The notes beneath the pieces are model-generated. The model was given only the letters and a program-made list of their open reading frames with translations. It did no database searches and was not told the DNA's origin. Made by a program: the position numbers and the translations under genes. Of a stretch of 64,000 nucleotides of DNA, positions 28,585-37,861 are shown piece after piece. How positions within the stretch are numbered: the stretch's first letter is position 1; each line of letters begins with the position of its first letter. Source of the stretch: Candidatus Bathyarchaeota archaeon (GTDB lineage Archaea; Thermoproteota; Bathyarchaeia; 40CM-2-53-6); NCBI GenBank assembly GCA_005888745.1, contig VBBS01000029.1, forward strand, positions 75,709 to 139,708, in the 5' to 3' direction.

Positions 28585-28951
28585 CCCGATACGCTAGACC
28601 GAGTTTTTCCTGGTGTCTCTCAAGGACTCCTCGATCTGTTAGCCTCGTCAGATAGGTGGACACTGTGCTCAAGGGTATCGTTTCACTAAAAGTAGTCTCG
28701 AACATCTTTCTTGCCTCGCGCGACGTGAAGCTTCTTCCTTTCAGCTGAGATATGACGGTGCTGGCGAGTCGGTCGAATTTTCTGGGGGAGAGTCCAAGAG
28801 CTGTAGCCGACGTTTGAGGCGTTCCGGACATCAATTCAACAAGGTCCAATATTCTTGCCACCTTCTCCTTCGTCACAGGACCGTCGATCGCGATAGAGTG
28901 CCGAACCCCTTCAGGGTCGTAGAATTCCACCTTCAATCGTCGTGGTCTCAT
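28526..28951 (-). CDS. HTH-domain hypothetical protein
   Basis: FTSREARKMFETTFSETIPLSTVSTYLTRLTDRGVLERHQ winged-helix-like; convergent overlap with 27844 gene. Confidence 0.6.
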   Translation of the reverse strand: MRPRRLKVEFYDPEGVRHSIAIDGPVTKEKVARILDLVELMSGTPQTSATALGLSPRKFDRLASTVISQLKGRSFTSREARKMFETTFSETIPLSTVSTYLTRLTDRGVLERHQEKLGLAYRVKLDEQKQSLAPAPSLQPS

Positions 28952-29210
28952 CTTGGTTCCTCGAGAAAACTGTGGGATTCACAGTTCGCAGCTCACATGT
29001 AGAAAAGGCTCACGCATCATCGTCTAGGTCGGATGTGAACATGCTTCGCCGGGCAATCAGGTCGTTTTCCATAGGCTCCAGTGGAAATGAGGGGGGTTTG
29101 AGGGGCTTCATAAGTAGTGAAGCCATTCTAAGGCGACATTCAGAAAACAAACTATGGAATGAGGCCGCATTTAGAGTGAAAATGCCGATTCTACATGTTG
29201 TGAAGGCTGT

Positions 29211-31865
29211 TCAAGGAGCTTTGGAGCTAGGAGGGTCGGCGGGTTTGTCCGGTCCCGCTTGAGCAGGCGCGGGCGGTGGTATGTTTTGAGGTCCAGTAGG
29301 ACCGTTGATCCAGGGTTCGGGTTTTTTCTTTCGATGCCTTCCGGCAAGTTTCAGGGTTTCAATGATTGGTGTGAGTAGAAGAGGGAGAAGGAGGAGGTAG
29401 GAGTAGGGTTGGAGGTCGGTGAACGTTCTTGTGAACTGTGTCAAGGGTCCGCTTGATGATGAGATCAGAGGCTTGTCGGTGGTAGCCGTGTATCGGATCC
29501 GTGTTCCGTTCGGTCCTTGCCAGACAAACTCTGCGGTCGCGGGTGATAGAACGTAGGTTCCGCTGCTTTTTGTTGTTGCTGTGTAGCTGAGGAATTGTGT
29601 CTGGCCTGGAGGGAAACTGGCGAACTGGCCGGTTTGTACGCCGCTAGGCAAGATCTGAAGCGTCTTCTGGTATGAGGATGGCGCTTCGTCATCGGTGACG
29701 TTGAGGTTTGTGACGGTGACGTTGTCGAAGTTCTGGACCATAACAACGATGTTGTGGCTAGTGCCTAGAGGCCCGCTGGATGGGCTGACGGTTTTCTGTA
29801 TGGTTATGTTTGGGGCGAATGGATATGTGAAGTTCGCTGCAAAGTCTGATCTCGGTGTGATGGTGGCATTGTAGATGTATGTCGATGTGAAGTTCTCATA
29901 GATTGGATTGGAAGGGGGCACCTGGCCCAGCGGGCTATAGAGAGCTGTTCCTCGTTGGAAGCTGATGGAGACAATGGACGCGTTTGAGTTGGTATCTCCT
30001 ACGATTCCGGTTTGGAATCCAAGTAGTGTTTTCAGGCTCAGGTAGTGTTGTCCTGCTTTGTAGAACTGGCGTGGAAATTGGGTGTTGAGGACGAAGCTGA
30101 ACGCTTTGGTGGGCGTTTTTTTGAGTGGGGCTGGGAGGCTTATGCTTGCGAGGCCTATTGCCGCGAAGTATTGTAGGTCTTGGAGATTGGCTGGTTTGAC
30201 GAGTGTTGAAAAACTTGAGCTGGGTAGGAGGCCGAGGACTCGTGTGAGGGCGTCGTTGTTTGTGAGTTCAGGGTTTGGCGCGTAGATCGTGACACTTCCT
30301 TGACCGGAGGGAAGAGCGAATGCTTTGGTGAAGCTGACGCCTAGGGCTTGGGAGAACTGGGTTGCGACAGTGTCTGATTCCGCTCGGATCGTGGCCTGGT
30401 CTCCGGTGTAGAATGTGATCAGGGCGGGCTGTGAGAACAGTCCGAGGATGAGGCTTGGAATGCCAAGGCCGGAGTCGGTGCCCAGGGATTGTGAGTAGTT
30501 GTTGTTGATTATGAAGAGTGAGAGGTTGTTTCCGGCGTAGTTGTTGTCGAGGACGAGGCCTTTGCTTGATAGGTCGAGATTTGTCATTCGTAGGCTGGCG
30601 TTGGGGGCGCCGAGCATGTCTAGTCCTATGGCTAGGTTTTGCTGGTAGGGCCCGCTCGGTGGAGCTTGGGTTATCGACGGTGAATCAACCGAGTGATATG
30701 CCGGGATCAGAAGGAGGATTGCCAGTGTGAGTAGGAGGATTCCCTTTTTCGAAAGATCACCCGCGTTCTCCGGCAGAGCCGGTTTCTTTGTCTTGATCAT
30801 ATTCCAGATTGTTTTGAGAATGAAAACGTCTCCCTGCCAGAAGAGGGACGCCGCTCGACCGGATATTGTGACTACGACGAAGACGAGGCCAGCGTTTCTC
30901 ATCATGGTGAGTATGACGTCTTGAATGACCATCTGGCTTGTCGGAGAGGAGGTCTGTATGAGGATCGGGATGATGTCGCCTGCGACGGGTCCTGTGGTGG
31001 CGCTGATGATCGAGAAGCCTGGTGGAGGAGACGGAAGGCCAGAGAGTGTTGAGAGATCGACTTTCTGGTAGATTGCGAGGGCTGCTAATCCTAGTGCTCC
31101 GAGGGTTGAGAGGTATACTGTCATGCCGACTAGGAAACCTCGTCTGATTTTTCCGCCGGCAATTAGGCCGCCGAGGAATCCTGTGAAGGTCCAGAGGTAG
31201 AGTAGGGGCGGGTAGGTTAGGGGGTTTGTGAAGACGAGGAATAGGGCAACGATCATCGTGTTGAAGTGGACGCCTAGGACTGGGGAGAGCCAGTCGCTTA
31301 CTTCGCGGAGGCCTGGTGATAGTTGGGTGTAGCCGATGTAGAGAACGAGGAGATATGCTGCGATCCATCCGAGGTATCGGCCGAGGAACATTCCTTCGCT
31401 GGGGTGTGGGAGGAGGTAGACTGTTTTTGGGTCGTCCGGTGTCCGTTTGACCATGACGTCGCCTATGCGGGTGTAGAGGTAGATGTAGAATAGTCCGGGG
31501 ATGATACCGCCGATTATGAATCCTAGGATGGCGGTGGTGAATGTGCTGCTGCGGGCTTTTTCGAATTGTCGTTCTGCGATCTCTTCTCTTATCCGGCTGC
31601 CTTTGCGTGAGACGATTATGGAGCCGATTGTGAGGACGAGGAGTGCGACTGGTATGGTCTGGTAGGCGAGGAGGCCTGGGATCCATGTTGGGAGTGTGGC
31701 TATGATTAGGGTGGTGGATAATAGTCCGAGGGCACGGCTGGATGCGCTGGAAATCTGGGCGACGGTGGCGGCTCGCCGGATCTGGACTGGCGCGTCTTTC
31801 AGAGCCATGTAGGGCAGAGGCTGGGCCACGTGTCCCTCATCTCGGAAGGATGGTTCCGGGGGCAA
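29211..31865 (-). CDS. large membrane protein with extracellular C-terminal beta-sandwich-like domains
   Basis: Multiple TM N-terminal half, then S/T/N/P-rich extracellular region and C-terminal TM + KKKPEP tail. Confidence 0.7.
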   Translation of the reverse strand: MPPEPSFRDEGHVAQPLPYMALKDAPVQIRRAATVAQISSASSRALGLLSTTLIIATLPTWIPGLLAYQTIPVALLVLTIGSIIVSRKGSRIREEIAERQFEKARSSTFTTAILGFIIGGIIPGLFYIYLYTRIGDVMVKRTPDDPKTVYLLPHPSEGMFLGRYLGWIAAYLLVLYIGYTQLSPGLREVSDWLSPVLGVHFNTMIVALFLVFTNPLTYPPLLYLWTFTGFLGGLIAGGKIRRGFLVGMTVYLSTLGALGLAALAIYQKVDLSTLSGLPSPPPGFSIISATTGPVAGDIIPILIQTSSPTSQMVIQDVILTMMRNAGLVFVVVTISGRAASLFWQGDVFILKTIWNMIKTKKPALPENAGDLSKKGILLLTLAILLLIPAYHSVDSPSITQAPPSGPYQQNLAIGLDMLGAPNASLRMTNLDLSSKGLVLDNNYAGNNLSLFIINNNYSQSLGTDSGLGIPSLILGLFSQPALITFYTGDQATIRAESDTVATQFSQALGVSFTKAFALPSGQGSVTIYAPNPELTNNDALTRVLGLLPSSSFSTLVKPANLQDLQYFAAIGLASISLPAPLKKTPTKAFSFVLNTQFPRQFYKAGQHYLSLKTLLGFQTGIVGDTNSNASIVSISFQRGTALYSPLGQVPPSNPIYENFTSTYIYNATITPRSDFAANFTYPFAPNITIQKTVSPSSGPLGTSHNIVVMVQNFDNVTVTNLNVTDDEAPSSYQKTLQILPSGVQTGQFASFPPGQTQFLSYTATTKSSGTYVLSPATAEFVWQGPNGTRIRYTATTDKPLISSSSGPLTQFTRTFTDLQPYSYLLLLPLLLTPIIETLKLAGRHRKKKPEPWINGPTGPQNIPPPAPAQAGPDKPADPPSSKAP

Positions 31866-31994
31866 GGGAAGAAAGGGGTTCTGATACCCAGGTTCGCTCT
31901 CCGGAAGCGTGGACTGGAGCAGGGTCTAGTGCGTTTCACGGAGGGCGGGCAAAGAGGTTATCTGGGAAAAGGCGTTTTTGTGATCGAGCTTATG

Positions 31995-32270
31995 CTTTTG
32001 ACACAGATTTCCTATGAGAACATAATTCAGGCCCTAAACGATCTCAAACACGAAGTTCTGTCTCATCAAGTGTTTCTGAGCTGTTTCTCCAGTGCGGTTA
32101 GGAGAGGAGAAGTCAAAGGTTTGACAAAATCTTCTCTCTTCCGCATGACTCTAGCCTATTTTCTCTTGGTTCCAGATGCAAAAGAGAAGTTCCTGAGAGA
32201 ATTAGAGAAGCAATTGAAGAGCAACTATACTGTTCTGGGGAAGCAGAACTTACATAGGATGCCTGATTAG
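31995..32270 (+). CDS. hypothetical protein
   Basis: Helical protein MLLTQISYENIIQALNDLKHEVLSHQVFLSCFSSAVRRGEVKGL; longer upstream ORF antisense to neighbour is doubtful. Confidence 0.5.
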   Translation, partial: LLTQISYENIIQALNDLKHEVLSHQVFLSCFSSAVRRGEVKGLTKSSLFRMTLAYFLLVPDAKEKFLRELEKQLKSNYTVLGKQNLHRMPD

Positions 32271-32342
32271 AAATCGTCAGAACTGAGATAGTAAGGGCGG
32301 TCTCTCACGGAGTGATTGCGTCGTTCAGGACTGGATTCAATC

Positions 32343-32477
32343 CTAGTTCTCGGTTGTTGCTTCTTTCCACGTTGACCCGCAGAAGCGGCAGTCGTGGTAT
32401 CTGAAAGGAGCGCTCGAAGGAGGTCCGGAATAGATGCAGGGGCTTATGCTTCCGCATACAGGACACGTATGGCTCAT
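32343..32477 (-). CDS. 44-aa zinc-ribbon protein, not in ORF track
   Basis: Translation MSHTCPVCGSISPCIYSGPPSSAPFRYHDCRFCGSTWKEATTEN; starts 11 nt after trxA stop. Confidence 0.65.
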   Translation of the reverse strand: MSHTCPVCGSISPCIYSGPPSSAPFRYHDCRFCGSTWKEATTEN

Positions 32478-32487
32478 GGCCAATGCC

Positions 32488-32868
32488 TCACTCGTGGTTC
32501 TCTGACTGGCGCTTGGGAACTAATGCGTTATCAATGCGTTGCCGGTAGGCGGAGGCCGGATAAGCGCCCATGAGACTGTCTCTGACGGTTCCGTTCTCGA
32601 ACAACATGCCCGTGGGGATGCTCATGATATCATACTTCATCGCCAGCTGCTGGTTATTGTCAACGTTGATCTTAACGAACTTGACCTTTCCCTCGTACTC
32701 TTCTGACAAAGCTTCGATGGTTGGCGCGATCATGTTGCAGGGTCCGCACCAGTCGGCGTAGAAATCGACAAACACTGGAACCTCGGATCGGAGGACAGCG
32801 GAATCGAAGTCGGTCTCGGTTACTGGAATTACTTTCTTGCTACTCATGTCTTCTTTACTCATACTCAC
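32488..32868 (-). CDS. trxA: thioredoxin
   Basis: VFVDFYADWCGPCNMIAPTIEAL...IMSIPTGMLFENG. Confidence 0.95.
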   Translation of the reverse strand: MSMSKEDMSSKKVIPVTETDFDSAVLRSEVPVFVDFYADWCGPCNMIAPTIEALSEEYEGKVKFVKINVDNNQQLAMKYDIMSIPTGMLFENGTVRDSLMGAYPASAYRQRIDNALVPKRQSENHE

Positions 32869-32883
32869 TTGATCTGGCTGATC

Positions 32884-32903
32884 TTAATATAAACGTATTG
32901 ATG
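32884..32903 (-). promoter_or_regulatory. candidate promoter/operator CATCAATACGTTTATATTAA upstream of trxA
   Basis: Same box as 33337-33353; contains TATA-like TTTATATT. Confidence 0.55.
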
Positions 32904-33012
32904 AATGTCTATACGCGGTTCCAGACAGGTTCAACGGGACAAAGATGCCTAGTCCGAGCTCATAGATACATATCGACATGTTAATACGCACGCTGGGAGC
33001 TAGACATGGTTA

Positions 33013-33321
33013 ATGAAGCTCGCAACCGAAGAGTTCGACAGGATCAGCAAAGCCCTAGCCGACCCACAGCGACGCGAGATCCTACAGAAACTCGTCGCAA
33101 GGCGGATGAACTGCTCAGACGTTCATGCCATGTTCAACGTTTCGCAACCCACCGTATCCCACCACCTGAAGGAACTAGCTACCGCCGGGATCTTGGACAA
33201 GGAAAAACAGGGCCAATTCTGCTTCTACCAAGTGAAGGCAGATGTCTTATCCGCCTACGTTACAGAGCTGCAGCGACGCCTAGGCTTGGGAGCCATCACG
33301 GTCGCTCCGAGAATAAAGTAG
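33013..33321 (+). CDS. ArsR family HTH transcriptional regulator
   Basis: KALADPQRREILQKLVARRMNCSDVHAMFNVSQPTVSHHLKELATAGILDKEKQGQFCFYQV. Confidence 0.93.
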   Translation: MKLATEEFDRISKALADPQRREILQKLVARRMNCSDVHAMFNVSQPTVSHHLKELATAGILDKEKQGQFCFYQVKADVLSAYVTELQRRLGLGAITVAPRIK

Positions 33322-33336
33322 GAGTGCATAGACGCT

Positions 33337-33353
33337 CATCAATACATTTATAT
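33337..33353 (+). promoter_or_regulatory. candidate promoter/operator CATCAATACATTTATAT upstream of small ORF/MFS operon
   Basis: 16/17 identical to box upstream of trxA, same orientation relative to the gene. Confidence 0.55.
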
Positions 33354-33376
33354 GTTTACGACACACATATCCGGAC

Positions 33377-33580
33377 ATGTCTGAACATTCAGAACCTCAC
33401 GAGTCATTACACCTGACCGTCATGCGGGAGTCAGCCAAGAATTACCAGTCATTCATCCGCCAGAAGAAGGACCAAACTGAGAAACGTTCGATAATGTCGA
33501 TGATACGAAGACTGTTTGCTGAAGAGTTAGAACCGAACAAGCAGCACCCACACTCTGCGGACGCTGCAGGGTTCAACTAA
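33377..33580 (+). CDS. small hypothetical protein
   Basis: 67-aa ORF between ArsR and MFS genes. Confidence 0.5.
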   Translation: MSEHSEPHESLHLTVMRESAKNYQSFIRQKKDQTEKRSIMSMIRRLFAEELEPNKQHPHSADAAGFN

Positions 33581-33608
33581 GATTCCACACTTTATCGAGC
33601 GAGACGAC

Positions 33609-35084
33609 ATGGAACAGGTAGCAATCCAGAGGAGCGAAGGCGCTAATCTTAGAGTCCCCGCTCTCAACAAGTCTCGCACCCGACTTATTCTCGGATTGAT
33701 TATCGCGGCAGGATTTCTTGACGTCATTGATTTCTCCATCGTCCAAGTTGCACTACCAACAATACAGACGGAACTAGTTGTCTCCCTGGCGGAGAGCCAG
33801 TGGATCATTGGAGCATACGGACTCACGCTGGCGGGCTTTCTGCTGCTCAGCGGTAGAGCTGGGGACATTTACGGTCAAAAGAGACTATTCGTTTCTGGAA
33901 TTGTCCTATTTACAGTAGCCTCCTTTACCGGGGGATTGGCTCCGTCACTCGTGTCGCTGATTGTGTCAAGGGCAATTCAGGGTATAGGAGCTGCCATCTC
34001 CACCGCCACCGCCTTCGCGATCCTCGTGACGACCTTCCCTGAAGGGAAAGAACGGAACCGCGCGCTCGGGATCTTCGTCTCTGTACTATCGGCAGGTTTC
34101 GCTGCAGGGTCGGTCTCTGGAGGTGTCCTCACAGCTGCGTTTGGCTGGCGGTCGGTCCTGTTTGTTAACGTCCCAATTGGTATCGTCGCTGCTGTCCTAT
34201 CTCAGAAGTTCCTAGTTAGCAATCCCGGGCGAGCGGCGGACAAACACCTAGATCTGCCCGGCGCGTTGTCTGTGACAAGCGGGTTGATACTGCTTGTATA
34301 TTCATTGACAAACGCTGCGACTGACGGATTCGCCTCCCTCTATACAATTGTGCCTCTTGCGGTCTCTGCTCTAATCCTGGCAGGGTTTCTAGCTATAGAA
34401 TATCGATCGGAGTCTCCGTTGATGCCGTTGGGGTTCCTGCGTCGGGGCACAGTCTTTACCGCGAACGTCCTCGCCCTCATACTAACTTCGTCAGCTGGAG
34501 GAGTAGTCTTCCTACTGACCATCTATCTTCAGCGAGTGTCCGGTTACTCGCAATTGGCTGCTGGCCTTGAGTTTGTCCCGCCTGCAATGATCTTCTTCTC
34601 TGTGGGCGGCTGGGGGTCATCATGGCTGGTGAACCGTGTTGGCCTAAAACTGGTCTTGGTAACTTCAATGTCGTTCATCACCCTTGGGTCCGCGCTACTT
34701 ACTCGGATTACCGTTACTAGCGGCTACCTTGGAATATTGCCTGGTATGCTTCTTTGGTCCTTTGGAGCGAGCATTGGGTTTCCCGCGCTGAACATTGCTG
34801 CACTCGCCGGGACAAAGCCAGGGGAAGAAGGCCTCGCCTCAGGGATAATTGGCACTTCCCAGCGTGTCGGATTCCCTGTCGGACTCGCCATATTACTGAC
34901 GATTGCAACTGTTACAGACCCGCCTCCAGTTGGAGTTGCAAGTCAATTAGGGTCACTGGCGGGTGTCGTCACCGGATTCCAATACGCATTCCTCGCCTCC
35001 ACAATCATTAGCGCAATCGGATTATTGATCGCTCTGCGCGTCAAGAACCCGAGAATGATGTTTGAACAGCCTATCTTCGGCTAG
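33609..35084 (+). CDS. MFS (DHA2-type) transporter
   Basis: DFSIVQVALPTIQTEL, LLLSGRAGDIYGQKRLFVSG, RAIQGIGAAISTATAFAILVTTFPEG. Confidence 0.92.
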   Translation: MEQVAIQRSEGANLRVPALNKSRTRLILGLIIAAGFLDVIDFSIVQVALPTIQTELVVSLAESQWIIGAYGLTLAGFLLLSGRAGDIYGQKRLFVSGIVLFTVASFTGGLAPSLVSLIVSRAIQGIGAAISTATAFAILVTTFPEGKERNRALGIFVSVLSAGFAAGSVSGGVLTAAFGWRSVLFVNVPIGIVAAVLSQKFLVSNPGRAADKHLDLPGALSVTSGLILLVYSLTNAATDGFASLYTIVPLAVSALILAGFLAIEYRSESPLMPLGFLRRGTVFTANVLALILTSSAGGVVFLLTIYLQRVSGYSQLAAGLEFVPPAMIFFSVGGWGSSWLVNRVGLKLVLVTSMSFITLGSALLTRITVTSGYLGILPGMLLWSFGASIGFPALNIAALAGTKPGEEGLASGIIGTSQRVGFPVGLAILLTIATVTDPPPVGVASQLGSLAGVVTGFQYAFLASTIISAIGLLIALRVKNPRMMFEQPIFG

Positions 35085-35132
35085 AAAACACTGTTCCTAT
35101 TTCATCGGGAAAACTTGATCATAATTCCAGTC

Positions 35133-35618
35133 CTAGTTCTCGGCGTTCATAATGTTGGAGACGTAATCCATGAAGGGCTTGTCATACATTCCTTCCCCTG
35201 TCCTATGAACATCTTTGAACAAGGGGTGTTTCGCCACTACTTCTAAGAAAGTAGACCACTGATTCCAAGTCTCTTGATCGATCCATTTCTTTCTGTAAAG
35301 GAGGTGTGTTCTCTCAAAAAGTCCGTAGAGCAGCATGAGATAGTTTCGAGCCGTCATGTCTTCCGGTGAGAGTGACGCAATGTTCGAACCTGGTATGGCA
35401 GCCCTCGCCATTTCGCTTTGAAGCTTGGCCAGCTCGGGCTTGTCTACAAGCATTCTGAACGCGTCAGTATAATCATCCAGGACCTTCTGATATGCGGCTT
35501 CTTTGTTGGCATTGTTTTGGCTTCGGAAAGACATTATGAAAATAAACAGGGTGAGGGTCAAAACGGCCGTCTGTGCGATAGTGCTCAGCACTACCGGATC
35601 GGCTATGTCTACGGTCAA
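35133..35618 (-). CDS. membrane-anchored hypothetical protein
   Basis: N-terminal TM (VLSTIAQTAVLTLTLFIFIMSF) plus soluble helical domain. Confidence 0.65.
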   Translation of the reverse strand: MTVDIADPVVLSTIAQTAVLTLTLFIFIMSFRSQNNANKEAAYQKVLDDYTDAFRMLVDKPELAKLQSEMARAAIPGSNIASLSPEDMTARNYLMLLYGLFERTHLLYRKKWIDQETWNQWSTFLEVVAKHPLFKDVHRTGEGMYDKPFMDYVSNIMNAEN

Positions 35619-35645
35619 GGCTACAGTCCCTACCTATCACCTCTA

Positions 35646-35910
35646 TCATGAAATGAGGCTGAGTTTTATTGTATCCATCGCGCCACTTTTTGAATCGGTT
35701 CCTTGGACTTTCGGGCCCAGAGCGATCTTGTCGATGACCGCATCCATGATTTCAATATCGATTCCTTCCACAAGCGCGATCACGTCAGGCGTGCCGAACA
35801 GCGCATCTGCCTTGACGACTCCCCGAATCTTCTGGATAGACTGGACAACCGTTCGCGGTTCTCTCGTGGTTACAAAAAACGTAAGCCCAAACCTTTCCCA
35901 AAATCTCCAT
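35646..35910 (-). pseudogene. Lrp/AsnC ligand-binding (RAM) domain protein disrupted by a frameshift in a T6 run
   Basis: Hand translation MEILGKVWAYVF / FVTTREPRTVVQSIQKIRGVVKADALFGTPDVIALVEGIDIEIMDAVIDKIALGPKVQGTDSKSGAMDTIKLSLIS*; frames differ at A6 on + strand 35874-35879. Confidence 0.7.
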
Positions 35911-36270
35911 TCCTCCTAACGATTTCTTGACTCAAGATGACCGAATAAGCCCTTCGAGACAATGGCGATGCCTCGACGGCTCGTAAGAAGTAACCCGACG
36001 ACCACATTTCTCTTTCGAAGACTATGATTGCCTAAAACTGGGTTTCAACACGCATATGAGCCGGATTCGCCGCGCCCCTTTCAAGTTCAACCTGCTTCGG
36101 GCGCCAGCCAGTGTCAGAGAACCCCGGAGAGAGTATTTCGAAATTCTACCCGGCCCTCGGCAATCCTTACCGTCGACAGATTGTTCAGCAAGAGCTGGCA
36201 CTGAGTACTCGATCATCGTAGCACGAGTGGCAAGTTCCTGATATCAGGCACAGTCCCCTTCTAAGGTTCT

Positions 36271-36756
36271 ATGCAGTTCCCGAGTTATTCCGCATTTCGA
36301 GGTTTGAAGGCTGGAGCGATAGGCGGGATTATAGGCGCTCTAGCTCTAGGCACTCTCGCAGGCCTCAGCGCGTTCGTTCTCGACCGGGAAATATTCTATG
36401 TGACCATCGCCCGGAAACTTGGTCTGGCCTCTCCACTATTGACTGGCTGGGCCTTACACTTCCTCGTAGGACTCATCGCTGGCGGAATATTCATCGCAAC
36501 CACTGCTCTGTTTAAACGGTTCGCTCTTGATACAACGCGGAAGAGCTTCTGGGTAGGCCTACTGGGCGGAATCGCAGTCTGGATACTAGTCTACGTACCG
36601 ATAACGGATCTTCTCGCCCCCGCCGACCTATCGAACCTGATGTTCGATGGAGGCAGCTTCATCTTCCACCTGGTCTACGGGGTTGTGACAGCCCTCGTCT
36701 CCCTCTCTCTGATACGCAGGAGTGTCAGGACGAGAACACCGGCCCTCACCCGCTAG
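36271..36756 (+). CDS. membrane protein, hypothetical
   Basis: Four hydrophobic segments. Confidence 0.65.
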   Translation: MQFPSYSAFRGLKAGAIGGIIGALALGTLAGLSAFVLDREIFYVTIARKLGLASPLLTGWALHFLVGLIAGGIFIATTALFKRFALDTTRKSFWVGLLGGIAVWILVYVPITDLLAPADLSNLMFDGGSFIFHLVYGVVTALVSLSLIRRSVRTRTPALTR

Positions 36757-36763
36757 AGTTGGA

Positions 36764-37213
36764 CTAGGTCGCTTTGATAGTGACGACTTGGAGCGAGTCC
36801 ACTTTGTTTCCGTCAGCGTCGAAAAGTGTAGCCATATCCCCTTCGTTGTTCCAGACGAAAGCATACCTTCCCCAGTGTAGGATCCACTTTGACGGGTTAC
36901 CTTTCTCGAACGAATCTTCACCCGCCCCTGTGTGAATGTAGGTCTTCTCACGTGAGGAAAGGGAGACTGCTTGCGGAAACCTGTAGACGTGGCGTCTCGC
37001 TCCGGTAGCAGTCTCGTCGGTCAGGGTCCAGCCCGCCAGCGAGATTTTCTCGGTTCCCTCGTTTTCGAGAACGACAAATTCCTCGTTTAGCTTATCGGAA
37101 GCATCTTTTCCATGCGGATTATGGTTGATGTGTTCGATGATAACTCGATTAGAGGACTTCACAAGGACGAGTATTGGGGAAAATCCCATATAAGCGTTGA
37201 AAAGCCATGCCAA
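36764..37213 (-). CDS. lamin-tail-domain (LTD) protein
   Basis: NEEFVVLENEGTEKISLAGWTLTDETATGARRHVYRFPQAVSLSSREKTYIHTGAG...YAFVWNNEGDMATLFDADGNKVDS. Confidence 0.8.
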   Translation of the reverse strand: MAWLFNAYMGFSPILVLVKSSNRVIIEHINHNPHGKDASDKLNEEFVVLENEGTEKISLAGWTLTDETATGARRHVYRFPQAVSLSSREKTYIHTGAGEDSFEKGNPSKWILHWGRYAFVWNNEGDMATLFDADGNKVDSLQVVTIKAT

Positions 37214-37334
37214 TTATTTCAGAATCCTAGTTCTGCCTTGCTTAAGTAGAACTCGCCAGAAAAACGAAGGGTCTCTAGGGATTCGGGGGTTCGAGCGGCG
37301 CTTTGTCCAAGGATAGTTCCTCAGCACGTTCGCC

Positions 37335-37574
37335 ATGATTGTGACGATATACTATCTGATACCCGGTTTGCGTGATCTGGTTTCATTTCCAACGTTTCCA
37401 GGAGGCTCAGGGATTCTCCTGGTTGGTGGAGGCTGGGTGTTGGGGAAAGTGTTGGTGAAACGGTTCAGGATCCAGCCGATCGAGAATTACATCTCAAGTG
37501 ATGCTACCCTGTTTACGAACGCCGCGTTGACAGCTAAGGAGCGAGGATATTGGAACTTCTGGTCTTCTCGCTGA
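37335..37574 (+). CDS. small membrane-associated hypothetical protein
   Basis: 79-aa ORF with one hydrophobic segment. Confidence 0.35.
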   Translation: MIVTIYYLIPGLRDLVSFPTFPGGSGILLVGGGWVLGKVLVKRFRIQPIENYISSDATLFTNAALTAKERGYWNFWSSR

Positions 37575-37792
37575 AGAAGGAGATGGCGAGGACACCGGAT
37601 GCTGAGGTGCAGAAGTGCGTTGAACCGATGAAGATGTACGTCAACGGCCAGGTCCCCTTCAACTTTGATGAGCTTGACAATTTCCAGCTAGGCGAACAGC
37701 AGGACCTCAGCGCACCCTTATCGAAGAAGGTGACGAGATTGTCTATGGCCACAGATCTTGACGACGGCCTCGAAACTGCAGTGAAAGGATGA
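37550..37792 (+). CDS. small hypothetical protein
   Basis: 80-aa acidic soluble ORF. Confidence 0.4.
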   Translation: MELLVFSLKKEMARTPDAEVQKCVEPMKMYVNGQVPFNFDELDNFQLGEQQDLSAPLSKKVTRLSMATDLDDGLETAVKG

Positions 37793-37861
37793 AGAGCTAA
37801 CTTCGACGCGTCCGCATCCTAAACCCTATTATTGCAAAACTAATTCTCGCAGATTCCAATA

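Noticed and set aside
30757-31686. 309-aa minus-strand ORF rich in R/P/H
   Set aside because: Alternative frame of the 884-aa membrane protein gene; composition (RPHNRLHNR) is typical of out-of-frame translation of high-GC coding DNA
36022-36241. Short ORFs on both strands (61 and 64 aa)
   Set aside because: Mutually antisense, no domain signal; region left as unassigned
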